Assembly: GCA_963827545.1 (NCBI GenBank)
Contig: CAWHBI010000044.1
Location: 1-64,000 of the forward strand
Direction of reading: 5' to 3'
Source of the DNA: AWTP1-13 sp963827545
GTDB taxonomy: Bacteria; Pseudomonadota; Alphaproteobacteria; Rhizobiales; Hyphomicrobiaceae
Length of the DNA: 64,000 nt
Shown: positions 8,491-17,721 of the stretch, one piece after another
Layout: the number at the start of each line of letters is the position of its first letter
Position numbering within the stretch: position 1 is the first letter of the stretch
Notes under the pieces: model-generated
What the model was told of the DNA's origin: nothing
Databases searched by the model: none
Seen by the model: only the letters and a program-made list of their open reading frames with translations
Program-made: the position numbers and the translations under genes

Positions 8491-9294
8491 CTATTCCCGA
8501 CGCAGGCTGGAGCCGCCGTCCACCGGCAGGGCGACGCCGGTGATGAAATTGGCTTCGTCGGAGGCCAGGAACAGCGCCGCGTTTGCCACATCCCACGCGG
8601 TGCCCATCTTGCGGCGCAGCGGCACGCGCGCATCACGGGCGGCGGCCACCTCGGCCCGCGTTTTGCCCCAGGTGCGCGCGCGGGTGTCGACGGCCATCGG
8701 CGTGTCCATCAGGCCCGGCAGGATGACGTTGGCGCGAATGCCGTATTCGGCGTTCTGGGTGGCGATCTGCTCGGTGTAGGCGATCATCGCGGCCTTGGTC
8801 GCCTTGTAGGCGACGGTGGGATAGTTCGTGGCCAGCGCCGCAACCGAGGAAATATTGATGATCGAGCCCGAGCGCTGCCGGCGCATCACGGGCAGCACGT
8901 GCTTGCAGGCCATGATGGTGCCGCGCAGGTTGATGGCGCAGATGCGGTCGAAGGCCGCCTCCGTGATCTCGAGCGGTCCGGCATCGCCGCCGGCAAGGCT
9001 GACGCCCACGTTGTTGTGCAGGATGTCGATGCGGCCCCAGCGCTTCTCGGCTTCGGCGACTGCCGCCTGCAGCGTGGCTTCCTTGGTCACGTCGGCCTCG
9101 AAGGCGACGCAGTCGCCGCCATCCTCCGCCACGATTGCGGCCGTCTCCTCGGCCGACTTCAGGTTGACATCGACGGCCAGGACCTTGGCGCCGTTGCGCG
9201 CGAAGACCAGCGCGGTCGCACGGCCGTTGCCCAGGCCCTCGCCGGGGCCCTGCCCGGCGCCGACGACGATGGCGATCTTGTCCGCGAGGCGCAT
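8491..9294 (-). CDS. SDR-family oxidoreductase
   Basis: A 267-residue classical short-chain dehydrogenase. The nucleotide-binding glycine motif is extended (VVGAGQGPGEGLGNGRA, residues 9-25). NNVG is near residue 91, the catalytic Ser lies in INISSVAAL and the catalytic pair in YKATK (about residue 160). The C-terminal ITGVALPVDGG is typical. It likely reduces or oxidises a hydroxyl/keto substrate with NAD(P)(H); the substrate is unknown. ATG 9294 has GGAGG 5 bases upstream. It is the last gene of a minus-strand run containing a methyltransferase, a cyclase and an acyl-CoA synthetase. Confidence 0.88.
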   Translation of the reverse strand: MRLADKIAIVVGAGQGPGEGLGNGRATALVFARNGAKVLAVDVNLKSAEETAAIVAEDGGDCVAFEADVTKEATLQAAVAEAEKRWGRIDILHNNVGVSLAGGDAGPLEITEAAFDRICAINLRGTIMACKHVLPVMRRQRSGSIINISSVAALATNYPTVAYKATKAAMIAYTEQIATQNAEYGIRANVILPGLMDTPMAVDTRARTWGKTRAEVAAARDARVPLRRKMGTAWDVANAALFLASDEANFITGVALPVDGGSSLRRE

Positions 9295-9309
9295 GGGTTC
9301 CTCCGTTCT

Positions 9310-9421
9310 CCCTCTCCCCATCGCCTTCGATGGGGAGAGGGTCGGGGTGAGGGGCGGCAGCTTGCTCCGGCGTGTGTGGCCGCCCCTCACCCTAACCCTC
9401 TCCCCGCAGGCGGGGAGAGGG
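9310..9421. repeat. Dispersed palindromic repeat, family A copy 2
   Basis: This copy has the full structure: CCCTCTCCCC hairpin, GGGGAGAGGGTCGGGGTGAGGGGCGGC, a short spacer, then GGCCGCCCCTCACCCTAACC and a second GGGGAGAGGG hairpin. It overlaps the 3' end of the acyl-CoA synthetase gene and precedes the SDR gene. Confidence 0.9.
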
Positions 9422-11597
9422 AATTCGCGCGTTCTTGACAATCAGGGCATCCACCACCGACACGCCCTGACCACGCTCGTGCACGAGCACGGGGTTGAGA
9501 TCGATCTCGGCAATCTCACCCGCGTGGTCCGCAGCGAGTTGGCCGAGGCGCACCATCAGCTCGACTAGCGCATCGATATCGGCCGCGGGCTGGCCGCGAA
9601 AGGCTCCCAGCAGCGGCGCGCCCTCGAGGCGAGCAAGCATCTGGCGGGCATCGCTCTCGCTCAGCGGTACGGGGCCAAGCGCGATATCCTTGTAGACCTC
9701 AACCTGCACGCCGCCCAGCCCAACCATCAGCATCGGCCCGAACGTGGCATCCCGCTTGACGCCAACGATCATCTCGCGGCCCGGCCGCGCCATCGGCTGC
9801 ACCAGGACACCGAGGATGCGTGCTTCCGGCGCGTGGCGTCGGGCGCTGGCCAGGATGCGCTCGTAATTGGAACGCACGGCGTCGGGCGAGGCAAGGTTGA
9901 GCGCCACCGCGCCAGCCTCGGTCTTGTGCGCGATCTGCGGCGACTGCACCTTGAGCACGACAGGGCCGCCGATCTGCTTGCGCGGCGGCAACCGCCGCGT
10001 CCGCATTACCGGCCAGCACGCCTGCAGCGTTGGCCCCGATGCCATAGGCCGCCAGCAGTGGCCGCGCCTCCCACTCGCACAGCACGTCGCCGGCGGTTGC
10101 CAGCTCGGCGCGCAGAGCATTGGCGGCGGCCTGCCGAGGCGCCCCACTGCGCACCTCGGGCGCTCGCAGGAAGCGTTCGCGCAGCGCCCGGTAGTCGGCC
10201 ATGGCGCGCATGGTGCGCGCGCAGTTCTGGATGTCGGTGAAGAGCGGGTAGCCCACCTCGCTCATGAGCCTCACTGACGCCGGCGCCGGCAGGGTGTAGC
10301 TCCACATCAGGATCGGTTTGGCCGTCTCGGCAGCCAGGCGGGCAAGGTCCTCGCGCTGGCGCTCGAGGTTGGCGGCGTTGCGCGCCGTCATGACCACGAT
10401 GATGCCGTCGACCCGCGGCGATTGGGCCACGAGCCCTGCAAGGCCCGCATAGCCGATCTTGTGCACCGCCTGCGCCGTGGCATCGACAGGGTTCTGCGAC
10501 GTGCCGTAAGCCGGCAGATGCACGTTGATCTTGGCCCTCGTCTCCGCATCGAGCTCCGGAATGTCGAGACCGGCCGCCGTGCATGCATCGGCCATCCAGC
10601 CGCCGCCCCCGCCGGAGGCCGTGCAGATTCCCACCCGCGGGCCCGTCGGCAGTCGTGAGCCGAAAGCGACAAAGCCTGCGGCGATATCCACGATCTCGCC
10701 GAGGTCGCGGCCCTCGACCAGGCCGTAGCGCTGAAACATCGCGCGGTAGGCCTCATAGGAGCCGGCCAGTGCCGCCGTGTGCGAGGCGGCGGCGCGCGCA
10801 CCAGCCTCGGACTTGCCGATCTTGTTGACGATCAGCGGCACGCCGGCTTTCAGCGCCTTCTCGGCCACCCGCCGGAACGTGTCGGGGCTTTTCACGTCCT
10901 CCAGCAGCATCAGTATGGCGCTGGTCTTGCCCTCGTCGAGAATAAAGTCGGCGAAGTCGAGCGTCTCCAGGCAGGCCTCGTTGCCCGTGGTCACGACGTA
11001 GCGGACGGACAGCTCTTTGGCCCGCCCGTGGTCGAAGAAGGAGAAGCCTATGCCCCCGCTCTGGGCGATCACCGCCACCTGCCCGCGCTCGCGGCCTTCA
11101 GGCAACAGCGGCCGCTCGGAAGGCTCCACGGCGGGGCTGAAGGTCGGGCACAACGCCGCCGCGGTGTTGGCGAAGCCTTCCGAGTTCGGCCCCATCACGG
11201 CCATGCCGTAGCGCCGCGCGATGGCCCGCATCTCGTCCTGCAGGCCCGCACCATCGCCGCCAGCCGCTTCCGCGAAGCCCGAGCTCAGCACCACGGCCGA
11301 GCGCACGCCGGCCTTGCCGCAGCGCTCCAGCTCCCCGGGCACGTGCTTTGCCGGAATGATCAGCACCGCCAGGTCGGCCGGCGTCGGCAGCTCCATCACG
11401 GACGGATAGGTCTTCAGCCCCATCACCTCGGGGTGGCTGCGGCTGACGGGATAGAGCGTTCCAGCGAACGGGTGCCCCTTCATCACCTGCAGGATGCGCC
11501 CGCGCAGACTTTGCACATCCGGCGATGCGCTCACCAGGGCCACCGTCCGCGGCCACAGCAGCTTGCCGAGGTCCGGCCGCCCAGACTGCTCGCTCAT
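9392..11597 (-). CDS. Acetate--CoA ligase (ADP-forming)-like protein, frameshifted
   Basis: A roughly 730-residue acyl-CoA synthetase of the NDP-forming type. The N-terminal CoA-binding domain begins at residue 10 (LLWPRTVALVSASPD). It is followed by two succinyl-CoA-ligase-like domains (MGPNSEGFAN; AVIAQSGGIGFSFFD; the phosphohistidine loop in AAASHTAALAGS) and a C-terminal ATP-grasp domain (IGGPVVLKVQSPQIAHKTEAGAV). The frame breaks near 9987, between AVAAA and QIGGPV; removing one base restores it. The last ten residues and the stop codon lie inside repeat family A copy 2. ATG 11597 overlaps the upstream cyclase stop (ATGA), indicating translational coupling. The frame break may be a sequencing indel. 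Confidence 0.82.
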
Positions 11598-12409
11598 GAG
11601 AGGGCCAGCACCCGGGTCGGGCCGCCGGTGGCGCCCTTGAACTTGGGCGCGCCCACCACCAGCGTCGCCCCGCGTGCCGGCACCTTGTCCAGGCTGGCGA
11701 CGCACTCGAGCCCCCACCGCCCCGAGGGCAGCCAGGCGTAGTGTGTCTTGAAGTCCTTCGAGGCCCCATGGTCGAGCGACAGGGTGTCCACCGCCATGCC
11801 AATCACGCGGCGCTCCTTCATCAGCATGTCGGTAGCTTCCGGGTGGAAGCCCGGGAAATGCAGCACGCCCTTGTCGTCCTTGCCGAGGAACTTGGGGTTG
11901 CCGACAAGCCGGCCCCAGCCCGCGTGCATGGCAACGCAGCAACTTTGCGGCAGCCGGCCATGACGGCTCTCCCAGGCCCTGATGTCGGCGGGGGTGACCT
12001 GATAGTCGGGATTTGCCGCAGCCTTGGCGGTCACATCGATCACGGCCAGCGGCACCACCAGCTGCACGACGGGCAGGGCATCAGGCCCCGGCCCGCTATC
12101 GGAAAAGTGGATCGGCGCGTCCATGTGCGTGCCGGAATGCTCCTGCACCGTCCATTCCATCAGGTTGAAGCCGTCCTTCTTGAACTCCTTCACCTGCTTC
12201 ATGGCGATGCCGGGCGTGCCGAAGAAGGTGGGGAACTCGGGCGAGAACGTGTGCGTCAGGTCGGTCACCCTGTTGAATGCGGGAAACGGCCGCGCCTCTG
12301 CCACCGCCGGCGCCAATGACGCCGCAGCCAGTGACATTCCTGCCGCCTTGAAGAAGCCTCGCCGCGACAGCTTGGCTCGCACGTGTTCCATGCAGCCCGG
12401 TGCGCACAT
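11594..12409 (-). CDS. Tat-exported cyclase-family (PF04199) hydrolase
   Basis: This 271-residue protein has a twin-arginine signal (SRRGFFKAAG, residues 15-24, then an Ala-rich hydrophobic stretch). The rest is a kynurenine-formamidase-like cyclase domain with DLTHTF, the metal-binding HSGTHMDAPIHF (about residue 91) and DTLSLDHG. Such proteins are metal-dependent amide or ester hydrolases; the substrate is unknown and the site is probably periplasmic. ATG 12409 is favoured by GGAGG 7 bases upstream; an in-frame ATG at 12391 is an alternative. It is downstream of a methyltransferase and overlaps the acyl-CoA synthetase start. Confidence 0.85.
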   Translation of the reverse strand: MCAPGCMEHVRAKLSRRGFFKAAGMSLAAASLAPAVAEARPFPAFNRVTDLTHTFSPEFPTFFGTPGIAMKQVKEFKKDGFNLMEWTVQEHSGTHMDAPIHFSDSGPGPDALPVVQLVVPLAVIDVTAKAAANPDYQVTPADIRAWESRHGRLPQSCCVAMHAGWGRLVGNPKFLGKDDKGVLHFPGFHPEATDMLMKERRVIGMAVDTLSLDHGASKDFKTHYAWLPSGRWGLECVASLDKVPARGATLVVGAPKFKGATGGPTRVLALS

Positions 12410-12500
12410 GAGTGTTCCTCCCTCGAGCCAAGACTGCCGGCTGCCGCCATGCTAATGCAGCCGCGCGCCATGCACTATGGGCCAGGCGTGGCAGCCGCCA

Positions 12501-14327
12501 TCACGTCCGGCAGCACCAGAAAACGTACATCCCGGTGAATGTCAGGGGATTGGCGTCCTCGAACTCCGCCCAGTGCTCCAGCGTGCCGGGCCAGGCTTCC
12601 TGGGGGAAGCGCTCCTGCAGGAGGCCGAAGACCTGCCTGTCGAGCTGGAAGCCGCGGAAGCTGAGGCCGTTTTCTTTCAGAAAGTGCGCGATCTCGGGCA
12701 GCGTCAGGCAGCGCTCGCTGACGTGCAGGGTGAGGTCGCGGAAGTTGCTCGCCGTGTAGAAGTCGGGGCTGATCTTGAGCTCGCTGCCGAGCTCGCCGTC
12801 GGCACGGTCCATCAGCAACTGGCGAAAATTCCTCAGCGCATCTTCGCTGCACCCGGGACCGGGATAGGCGGGATCGCTGCGCAGGGCCGCCAGGTTGCGT
12901 CGCGCCGTGGCGCTGTAGAGCCCCAGCAACATGCGGCCGTCCTTGGCGAGGCACTTGATGAGCGTGCGCCAGCCCTCGAAGGGATCGGCCATGTGGTGCA
13001 GCACGCCAATGCACTCGATCACGTCGAAGCGCGACAGGAACTTCGGGTCCAAGGTGTCAAGGGCCGTGAGGTCGGCCTGGGCGAATTCGACGTTGCTGGC
13101 GCCGAAGCGGTCGGCCATGCGCGCGGCGTAGGCGAGGCTGGTCGCCGACAGATCCAGAGCGAGCACACGCGCGTTAGACCCGTAGGCCAGAGCCGCCTGC
13201 ACCGCCTGCTGTCCGGTGCCGCAGCCGGCGATCAAGACTTCGAACGGCCGCTCCAGGACAGCAAGTTCGCCGGCCTTGAAATAGGTGCGCAGCCTCCGCT
13301 GCATGTTTTCGGGCCGCAGGACGCCGACGCTGGTCCAGCGCGGGTAGGGACTGGATTCGTATTGCGAGGCGACCTTGCGCGAGGTGGCGTCCGTCACCGC
13401 GCCGAGCCTGGGTAGGCGCGCTGCGCGCTCGCGCTCGTCCGCGGCCTCTGCCAGGCGCTGGATCGCCGCCTCGCGCAGCGCGCGCGGGCGGATGCTGCCG
13501 GCCTGCTGCGGCCCGATCCCTGTTCCAAGCGTCTCGGAGAAAGGTTTGTAAAGCCAAGCGAGCAGGAACTTGCGCCCGGCCGCCACGTCACCGGCGAGCA
13601 ACTCGCTGGTGGAGAGCGCGAGCGCATCGATGGCGCGCGCCTCCTCGTCCGGCACCGCCCACAGGTACTCGTTGATCCAGCATTGCTGCATGAGCGCGAT
13701 GGCGAAGCCGACGAGCGCGCGGTCCTGGAAGCGTTCCGGCACCACCTCCAGCAGCAGGACCCGGCGCAGCGCCATCAGCAGCCGCTCGATGTCGGGGTTT
13801 CTGAACACGCTGGTGCGCAGAACGTCCAGCAACAGCTCGTCCCTGAGTGCCTGGCCGGTCTTGCTCAGACAAAGACTGCGCGCGGTCTCCAGCCACCCCT
13901 CCGATCTGCCTCGTTGCAGCGCGTCGCTCAGAGGCGCCGTGCCTGCGAGATGGCGCATCGCTACCGCGGCGATCAGGTCGCGGTCCACGGAGTTGTGCGC
14001 CAGCCCCGCCCTCAGGCCAGCAGGATCGAGCGGAGCGCCCTCGGGAAGGGTGCAGGTGCTCGCGAGCAGGGACAGGCGGCGCGCAGCATCCGCCATCCTG
14101 GGATCGAGGCGCAGCGCCTCGGTGAGCCGCGCGCCGGCGGCCCCCAGCTCCCACAGGCCTTCCAGCACGACGGCCAGATGAAACCGGTGCCTGGCATTGC
14201 GGCTGTCGGATCGTACGGCCTCGGTGAAGCACTGCTTGGCGGCCTCCAGATCGCCACTGTCGATTGCGGCCGATCCGCGCTCGGACCAGTCGGGCTTGCG
14301 TCGCTGCGGTGCAGTGCGTGATGCCAT
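12501..14327 (-). CDS. TPR-containing class I SAM-dependent methyltransferase
   Basis: A 608-residue protein. Residues 10-90 resemble TPR helices (GDLEAAKQCFTEAVRSDSRNARHRFHLAV). A central helical region follows, then a Rossmann-fold methyltransferase from about residue 330, after the SSPYPRW motif. Motif I is VLIAGCGTGQQAVQAAL, then LALDLSATSLAYA, the post-I acidic segment, and ECIGVLHHM. The C-terminus is about 120 residues of unknown fold. The TPRs suggest a protein or glycan substrate, but this is inference. I use ATG 14327; ATG 14384 would add 19 residues. It is the first gene of the minus-strand run. Confidence 0.82.
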   Translation of the reverse strand: MASRTAPQRRKPDWSERGSAAIDSGDLEAAKQCFTEAVRSDSRNARHRFHLAVVLEGLWELGAAGARLTEALRLDPRMADAARRLSLLASTCTLPEGAPLDPAGLRAGLAHNSVDRDLIAAVAMRHLAGTAPLSDALQRGRSEGWLETARSLCLSKTGQALRDELLLDVLRTSVFRNPDIERLLMALRRVLLLEVVPERFQDRALVGFAIALMQQCWINEYLWAVPDEEARAIDALALSTSELLAGDVAAGRKFLLAWLYKPFSETLGTGIGPQQAGSIRPRALREAAIQRLAEAADERERAARLPRLGAVTDATSRKVASQYESSPYPRWTSVGVLRPENMQRRLRTYFKAGELAVLERPFEVLIAGCGTGQQAVQAALAYGSNARVLALDLSATSLAYAARMADRFGASNVEFAQADLTALDTLDPKFLSRFDVIECIGVLHHMADPFEGWRTLIKCLAKDGRMLLGLYSATARRNLAALRSDPAYPGPGCSEDALRNFRQLLMDRADGELGSELKISPDFYTASNFRDLTLHVSERCLTLPEIAHFLKENGLSFRGFQLDRQVFGLLQERFPQEAWPGTLEHWAEFEDANPLTFTGMYVFWCCRT

Positions 14328-14489
14328 GGGTTCCACGGGGCTCACAGAACGGGAGAGGCAGGCTTCTCGGAGCACTGTGGACACCGGCTGTCAAGGCACT
14401 GCCCGCGAAACGCGCGCTCTGATCGGGAAGCTCTCGCGTCGCGATGCCGCCGGGGCTACAACGGACCGGCACAATTCAAGGAGGCGCCC

Positions 14490-14915
14490 ATGAAGCTCGA
14501 GATTGCCCAGAGGATCATCGCCGCTGCCTTCGCGTCGGCGCGGTCACGCAACTTCAAGCCGCTGGCCGTGGCCGTGCTCGACGCGCGCGGCGCGCTCAAG
14601 GCCCTTGCCGCCGAGGACGGCACGAGCCTGAAGCGCGCGGAGATCGCCATCGGCAAGGCGCACGGCGCACTTGCCATGGGGCTCGGATCGCGCACGCTTG
14701 CCAAGATGGCGGCGGAGCGGCCGTTCTTCGTGGCGGCGGTCACGCATGCGGTGGGCGGCTCGCTCATTCCGGTGCCGGGTGGGGTGCTCGTGAAAGACGC
14801 GGGCGGAGCGCTGCTGGGTGCCGTGGGCGTCTCGGGCGACACCTCCGACAACGACGAGATCGCCGCCCTGGCCGGCATCGAGGCCGCGGGCTGCAAGGGC
14901 GATCCGGGAGCGTAA
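14490..14915 (+). CDS. GlcG/HbpS-family heme-binding-like protein
   Basis: A 141-residue single-domain protein of the GlcG/HbpS (PF03928) family. It has PLAVAVLDARGALKALAAEDG, GKAHGALAMGLGSRTLA, and the glycine-rich GGSLIPVPGGVLVKDAGGALLGAVGVSGDTSDNDE. Family members bind heme or act beside glycolate and diol metabolism; the function here is not determined. AAGGAGG lies 6 bases before ATG 14490, a strong ribosome-binding site. It is 12 bases upstream of mutM and probably co-transcribed with it. Confidence 0.85.
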   Translation: MKLEIAQRIIAAAFASARSRNFKPLAVAVLDARGALKALAAEDGTSLKRAEIAIGKAHGALAMGLGSRTLAKMAAERPFFVAAVTHAVGGSLIPVPGGVLVKDAGGALLGAVGVSGDTSDNDEIAALAGIEAAGCKGDPGA

Positions 14916-14927
14916 GAAGGGGGCGCG

Positions 14928-15965
14928 ATGCCCGAGCTGCCCGAGGTCGAGACGGTGCGCGTGGGGCTGGAGCCTGTGCTGCGCGGGCGCCGCTTCGTGC
15001 GCGTGGAGCAGCGGCGTGCGAACTTGCGCTTTCCGTTACCAGAGCGGTTCGCCGAGCGGCTGACGGGGCGCAGGGTGAAGCGCCTCGGCCGGCGTGCGAA
15101 GTACATTCTCCTGTATCTCGACCGGGGCGAGGTGCTGGCCGTGCATCTCGGCATGACGGGAAGGTTCAGTGTGAGGCTGCCGGGCACTCCCCTCCCCGCC
15201 ATGCCGGAGGCGTGTCTCCGACACGACGGGGAGAGGGTCACGGCGGAGCCGTGCCTCCGGCACGAGGTGAGGGGCGGAAGCAGCTCGACCTCAGCCTGTT
15301 CCGCCCCCACCCTAACCCTCTCCCCACGAAGTGGGGAGAGGGGAATCAGCTCGGCGAGTTCACGCATGAGCATGGACACGACGCCAAGCACGACCACCTG
15401 GTGTTCACGATGTCGGGCGGGGCGATCGTCACCTACAACGATGCGCGCCGCTTCGGCTACATGACGCTCGTTGCCGAGAAGGAGCTGGCGCAGAACGCCT
15501 TCTTCGAGGGGCTCGGAGCCGAGCCCCTTGGCGACGAGCTGACGCCCGCGTACCTCGCGCAAAAGGCGGTCGGCAAGAAAGTCGATCTCAAGGCGCTGCT
15601 GATGGACCAGCGCATCATCGCCGGCCTCGGCAACATCTACGTGTGCGAGGCGCTGTTCCGCGCGGCCTCGATCCTTGGAAGCCCGCATCGCGTCTGGCGA
15701 CGGCAAGGCCGCGAAGGCCGACGCCCGGCTGCCGCAGCGTCTGGTGCCGCAGATCAAGGCCGTGCTCGCCGATGCCATCCGCGCGGGCGGCTCCACGCTG
15801 CGCGACTACAAGCAGGCCAACGGCGAGATCGGGAGCTTCCAGAACGAGTTCGCCGTCTACGGACGCCAGGGCGAGGCTTGCCTCAAGCCCGGCTGTCGGG
15901 GCACGGTGCGCCGCAAGACGCAAGGCGGCCGCTCGACCTTCTACTGCCCCGTCTGCCAGCGCTGA
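14928..15965 (+). pseudogene. mutM: Formamidopyrimidine-DNA glycosylase with repeat insertion and two frame breaks
   Basis: MutM excises oxidised purines. The start MPELPEVETVRVGLEP has the catalytic Pro2/Glu3, and HLGMTGRFSV is intact. A copy of repeat family A (15187-15343) then interrupts the gene. Normal sequence resumes at QLGEFTHEHGHDAKHDHLVF in another frame and continues through NDARRFGYMTL, LLMDQRIIAGLGNIYVCEALF. A second break near 15674 returns to the original frame for the C-terminal zinc finger (CLKPGC...CPVC) and stop. All normal MutM segments are present, so the indels may be sequencing errors. If the frame were continuous, the insert would add roughly 55 residues to a surface region. 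As read, it is inactive. Confidence 0.8.
15187..15343. repeat. Dispersed palindromic repeat, family A copy 3 (inside mutM)
   Basis: This element has the family A modules: CCGGAGGCGTGTCTCCGACACGACGGGGAGAGGG-type left half (split here), GTGAGGGGCGG, then CCACCCTAACCCTCTCCCC and GTGGGGAGAGGGG. It sits between codons for GRFSV and LGEFTHEHG of mutM. Both relevant frames are open through it. Confidence 0.9.
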
Positions 15966-15996
15966 CCACTCTCAGTCTCGATGGAGCACGTGCAAC

Positions 15997-16770
15997 ATGG
16001 CTTATGAAACCATCATTGTCGAAACCAAGAGCCGCGTCGGCGTCATCCGCCTCAATCGCCCCAACGCGCTCAACGCTCTCAACGCCCAGCTCATCGACGA
16101 GCTGTCGAAAGCGCTCGATGCGTTCGAGGAAGACGAAGGCATCGGCTGCATCGTCATCACCGGCAGCGACAAGGCGTTTGCGGCCGGTGCCGACATCAAG
16201 GAAATGCAGTCGAAGTCCTACATGCAAGCCTACAAGGAAGACTTCATCTCCAAGTGGGATCGCGTGGCGCGCGCCCGCAAACCGGTGGTTGCAGCAGTCG
16301 CAGGGTTTGCGCTCGGCGGCGGCTGCGAGCTTGCCATGATGTGCGACGTCGCCATCGCTGCGGATACCGCCAAGTTCGGCCAGCCCGAGATCAAGCTGGG
16401 CGTCATGCCGGGATCGGGGGGCACGCAGCGGCTGATCCGCCAGGTCGGCAAGGCCAAGGCCATGGAGATGTGCCTTACGGGGCGAATGATGGACGCGGCG
16501 GAAGCCGAGCGCGCCAATCTGGTCGCTCGCGTGGTGCCGGCGGCCTCTCTCATGGATGAAGCGATGAAGACAGCCGAGGCGATCGCCTCGATGTCGCTGC
16601 CGGTGGCGATGATGACCAAGGAGACCATCAACCGGGCGTACGAGACCTCGCTGGCGGAAGGGATCCGCTTCGAGCGCAGGGTCTTCCATTCCCAGTTCGC
16701 GCTCGCCGACCAGAAGGAGGGCATGGCCGCCTTCGTGGAGAAGAGAAAGCCCGACTTCAAGCACAAGTAG
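15997..16770 (+). CDS. Enoyl-CoA hydratase
   Basis: A 257-residue crotonase-fold enzyme that hydrates 2-enoyl-CoA in beta-oxidation. Seen are VIRLNRPNALNALN, the oxyanion loop FAAGADIKEM (about residue 64), GFALGGGCELAMMCDVAIA with catalytic Glu (about residue 110), and GQPEIKLGVMPGSGGTQRL with the second catalytic Glu. Both catalytic glutamates are present, so hydratase activity is expected. The mutM-enoyl-CoA hydratase-rpsT-dnaA order is conserved in Rhizobiales. Confidence 0.93.
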   Translation: MAYETIIVETKSRVGVIRLNRPNALNALNAQLIDELSKALDAFEEDEGIGCIVITGSDKAFAAGADIKEMQSKSYMQAYKEDFISKWDRVARARKPVVAAVAGFALGGGCELAMMCDVAIAADTAKFGQPEIKLGVMPGSGGTQRLIRQVGKAKAMEMCLTGRMMDAAEAERANLVARVVPAASLMDEAMKTAEAIASMSLPVAMMTKETINRAYETSLAEGIRFERRVFHSQFALADQKEGMAAFVEKRKPDFKHK

Positions 16771-16870
16771 CAGACGCCATTGACCCTTTCGGCTGCGGCA
16801 GTCTATGGAGAGCGCCAAGTTGGCCGGGCACTCACGACAGCGCCCAATTCTCACCCAGGAGTTCGATTCG

Positions 16871-17134
16871 ATGGCAAATACCTCGTCGGCCAGAAAGGCC
16901 GCGCGCCAAGCCGTGCGGCGCACTGAGGTCAACAAGGCTCGCAATTCGCGCATGAAAGCTTACGTGCGCAAAGTAGAGGAGGCGCTGGCCTCGGGCGACA
17001 AGGCTGCTGCCAAGGCAGCGCTGGCCGCGGCAGAGCCGATTCTCATGCGCTCGTCGCAGAAGGGCGTCTTCCACAAGAAAACCGCTTCACGAAAAGTTTC
17101 GCGCCTCGCAGCCCGCCTGAAAGCCATGGCCTGA
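16871..17134 (+). CDS. rpsT: 30S ribosomal protein S20
   Basis: An 87-residue basic protein that binds 16S rRNA early in 30S assembly. It begins MANTSSARKAARQAVRR and continues with NKARNSRMKAYVRKVEEAL and the C-terminal HKKTASRKVSRLAARLKAM, the standard three-helix S20 pattern. ATG 16871 has AGGAG 10 bases upstream; an earlier in-frame ATG at 16805 would add a non-homologous extension. It is the last gene before the long region upstream of dnaA. Confidence 0.95.
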   Translation: MANTSSARKAARQAVRRTEVNKARNSRMKAYVRKVEEALASGDKAAAKAALAAAEPILMRSSQKGVFHKKTASRKVSRLAARLKAMA

Positions 17135-17721
17135 TGCGGGGCCGTTCACATCTCGTTTCACTCGAGGCTGGGGGCCAAATCCGTGGCTAAAATGCCGCAG
17201 CGCAACCCCTGATGCAGTCCGCCGTGATGGCGATGAAACGATGCGATTCCAATGAGTTCTTGACGGATGCGGACATGCCGCCAAGAGCCGAATGGCCCAA
17301 CCGAGTCTTTATGACAAAACGGATTCTGCTGGCTGAATGGCAGTAATTCGGAGGCTGTCAGTCATTCTTGAGCGAGACCGGTTTTCGACTGAAGAGTCAG
17401 TGATTTTCCCCATCTTTTGCGATTTGGTTGGGGTTTTTCCACCGCGGCTCCGGCCAGCAAAGGATGCTTAACGGCATGTTGACCAGCCCGCCTTTTTGGT
17501 CCTACAAACTCTGACGGCGGGCAGCACTCTTCTCAAACCCGCCGTATCCAGAAGCAGCCTTTTCTGAGTCAAGGCCAAGTATTCGTAACTCAGCAAGCGC
17601 TGCTAAATTTGCGGCAAGCCAGCTCTGTACCGAGTGTTCTTGAGTAGGGCGGAGACTATTCTTCGTTTTTTCGGGGAGCTTTTTGCCGTGCGGGCAAGAA
17701 GTAATGCGGTGTGCATAGGGG
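17135..17721. other. Gene-poor region upstream of dnaA; candidate origin or regulatory region
   Basis: No convincing gene lies in these 587 bases. The segment 17310-17470 is clearly more AT-rich than its surroundings. GANTC sites occur at 17245, 17303, 17322, 17394 and 17566, with a sixth at 17755 inside the next gene. A near-consensus DnaA box (TTATCCACC on the minus strand) lies at 17722-17730, and a weaker one (TTTTCCACC) near 17435. This fits an oriC or a CcrM/DnaA-controlled regulatory region, but the box count is low for a certain origin. Confidence 0.45.
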
